NCBI GenBank assembly: GCA_030916835.1
Contig: JAUPWA010000034.1
Coordinates: forward strand, 1-5,980
DNA from: Patescibacteria group bacterium
Lineage (GTDB): Bacteria > Patescibacteriota > Minisyncoccia > Phycocordibacterales > SBAW01
DNA length: 5,980 nt
Direction of reading: 5' to 3'
Below the pieces are notes generated by a model. That model was not told the DNA's origin, made no database searches, and saw only the letters and a program-made list of their open reading frames with translations. Every line of letters starts with the position of its first letter. The stretch's first letter is position 1. The translations under genes and the position numbers were made by a program. Below are positions 5,084-5,980 of this stretch, one piece after another.

Positions 5084-5980
5084 TATAGTACACGCAGCTT
5101 CTCAACAACGCTATCTCCGAGCGCCTTAAGCTGTGCATCATCTAACACAGAGACCACTCTTGTATCTATACCTGCTTTTGCAAAATCATCCGAGACATGT
5201 TGTCTCTCAACAGAATCTCGGCTATCCGACTTTGTTAAAATAACCATCTCTGGTTTGTGCGCTAATGATCCATCTTCGTAGGCAGCCAGCTCTTTGCGTA
5301 CAACATAATAATCAGCGAGGGGATTCTCGCTTTCAAGAGACACGCAGTGCAGGAGCAGTTTTGTACGTGCAACATGGCGCAAAAATTTCACACCTAACCC
5401 CTTCCCTTCCGAGGCTCCCTCAATGAGCCCTGGGATGTCAGCCACCACATATCCGTAAAGCACACCAAGGTTTGGGTCCAGCGTAGTAAATGCATAGTTG
5501 CCCACCTTACCATCAGCGCGAGTGAGCGCATTAAGAAGCGAGGTCTTTCCGGCATTAGGCAGCCCGACGAGACCCGCGTCTGCAATGAGACGCAACTCTA
5601 TAGCGAGCTGTGCCTCTTCGCCACGCTGGCCTGGTGTTGATTCTTCTGGGCTGCGGTTTACGGATGATTTAAATACCGCATTCCCTGCTCCACCTCGGCC
5701 ACCCTTAAGCACTAAGAGTTGCTCATCTTCTTTGGTTACTTCAAACACTTCGCCCGTCGCGCGATTGTGCACGAGAGAACCTACCGGCACATCAATAACC
5801 AGATCATCACCACGCTTACCTGCTTTGTTTTGATTTGACCCATCAACACCGTCATGTGCAAAAAATTTTTTCTCACCACGATAGCGCGCCAAGAGTGTGA
5901 CATCTCGCACCCCACGCACAAACACATCGCCCCCGTCGCCACCATTACCTCCCGCAGGGCCTGAGTATTCCTTGCCCTTA
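5083..5980 (-). CDS. obg: GTPase Obg (5' end outside window)
   Basis: Obg is an essential ribosome-associated GTPase linked to assembly of the large subunit and to stress responses. The frame is open from the window edge (first full codon at 5979), giving 298 residues; roughly 20 N-terminal residues are missing by comparison with E. coli ObgE. The Gly-rich Obg fold is seen as SGPAGGNGGDGGDV and KGGRGGAGNAVFKSS. The G domain has G1 GLPNAGKTSLL (139-149), G2 TTLDPNLG (165-172), G3 DIPGLIEGAS (181-190), and G4 TKSD (249-252) where NKxD is usual. The protein stops right after the G domain at KLRVL, so no additional C-terminal (OCT) domain is present. A GTG at 5925 (within GGDVFVRG) is internal and not the start. 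Confidence 0.97.
   Translation of the reverse strand, partial: KGKEYSGPAGGNGGDGGDVFVRGVRDVTLLARYRGEKKFFAHDGVDGSNQNKAGKRGDDLVIDVPVGSLVHNRATGEVFEVTKEDEQLLVLKGGRGGAGNAVFKSSVNRSPEESTPGQRGEEAQLAIELRLIADAGLVGLPNAGKTSLLNALTRADGKVGNYAFTTLDPNLGVLYGYVVADIPGLIEGASEGKGLGVKFLRHVARTKLLLHCVSLESENPLADYYVVRKELAAYEDGSLAHKPEMVILTKSDSRDSVERQHVSDDFAKAGIDTRVVSVLDDAQLKALGDSVVEKLRVL

Noticed and set aside
4865..5281. Plus-strand open frame of 138 codons across the gatB-obg junction
   Set aside because: It is antisense to two unmistakable conserved genes and has no recognisable features.
1..5980. Alternative genetic code (UGA as glycine), as in some Candidate Phyla Radiation groups
   Set aside because: All four genes are full-length or open in the standard code, and no in-frame TGA needs to be read through.

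Overview
The window looks like a chromosome fragment from a Candidate Phyla Radiation bacterium, most likely a Parcubacteria-type lineage. This rests on recognition of motifs, not on a database search. The clues are a small surface protein with an excisionase-like helix-turn-helix (HTH) module and one membrane span, a very long Thr/Ser/Gly-rich fibre protein with motifs of the GIGTTxP and DWxxFNNK type, a minimal Obg without a long C-terminal extension, and start codons without a convincing Shine-Dalgarno sequence. The standard code (TAG and TAA stops, no need to read TGA as an amino acid) explains all four genes.

All four genes lie on the minus strand, so transcription runs from high to low coordinates. 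First comes obg (the 5' end lies beyond the right edge), whose TAG stop overlaps the GTG start of gatB by one base. After 25 bp comes a 204-aa protein with an N-terminal HTH, a Pro-rich linker and one C-terminal membrane span. A Rho-independent terminator (about 2959-2988) follows it. An AT-rich, gene-free stretch of about 500 bp (2527-3024) then holds several inverted repeats and one perfect DnaA-box 9-mer. The last gene starts at 2526 and stays open for 842 codons to the left edge, so it covers more than 40% of the window.

The large gene is the most interesting content. It encodes a predicted type II (N-in) membrane-anchored fibre with this order: HTH module, charged helix, membrane span, Pro/Thr/Gln stalk, short heptad coil, run of eight glycines, then repeated fibre-like modules resembling phage tail-fibre and trimeric surface-fibre proteins. 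Its HTH aligns without gaps to the HTH of the 204-aa neighbour. Two adjacent genes therefore carry the same cytoplasmic DNA-binding-type module joined to a membrane anchor, one with a very large and one with a very short external part. A link between cell-surface structure and a cytoplasmic DNA or protein partner is an inference, not shown.

obg (ribosome-associated GTPase) and gatB (tRNA-dependent amidotransferase subunit) are housekeeping genes of translation. The 204-aa gene has a promoter-like pair inside and just after the end of gatB, placed so that its mRNA would be leaderless.
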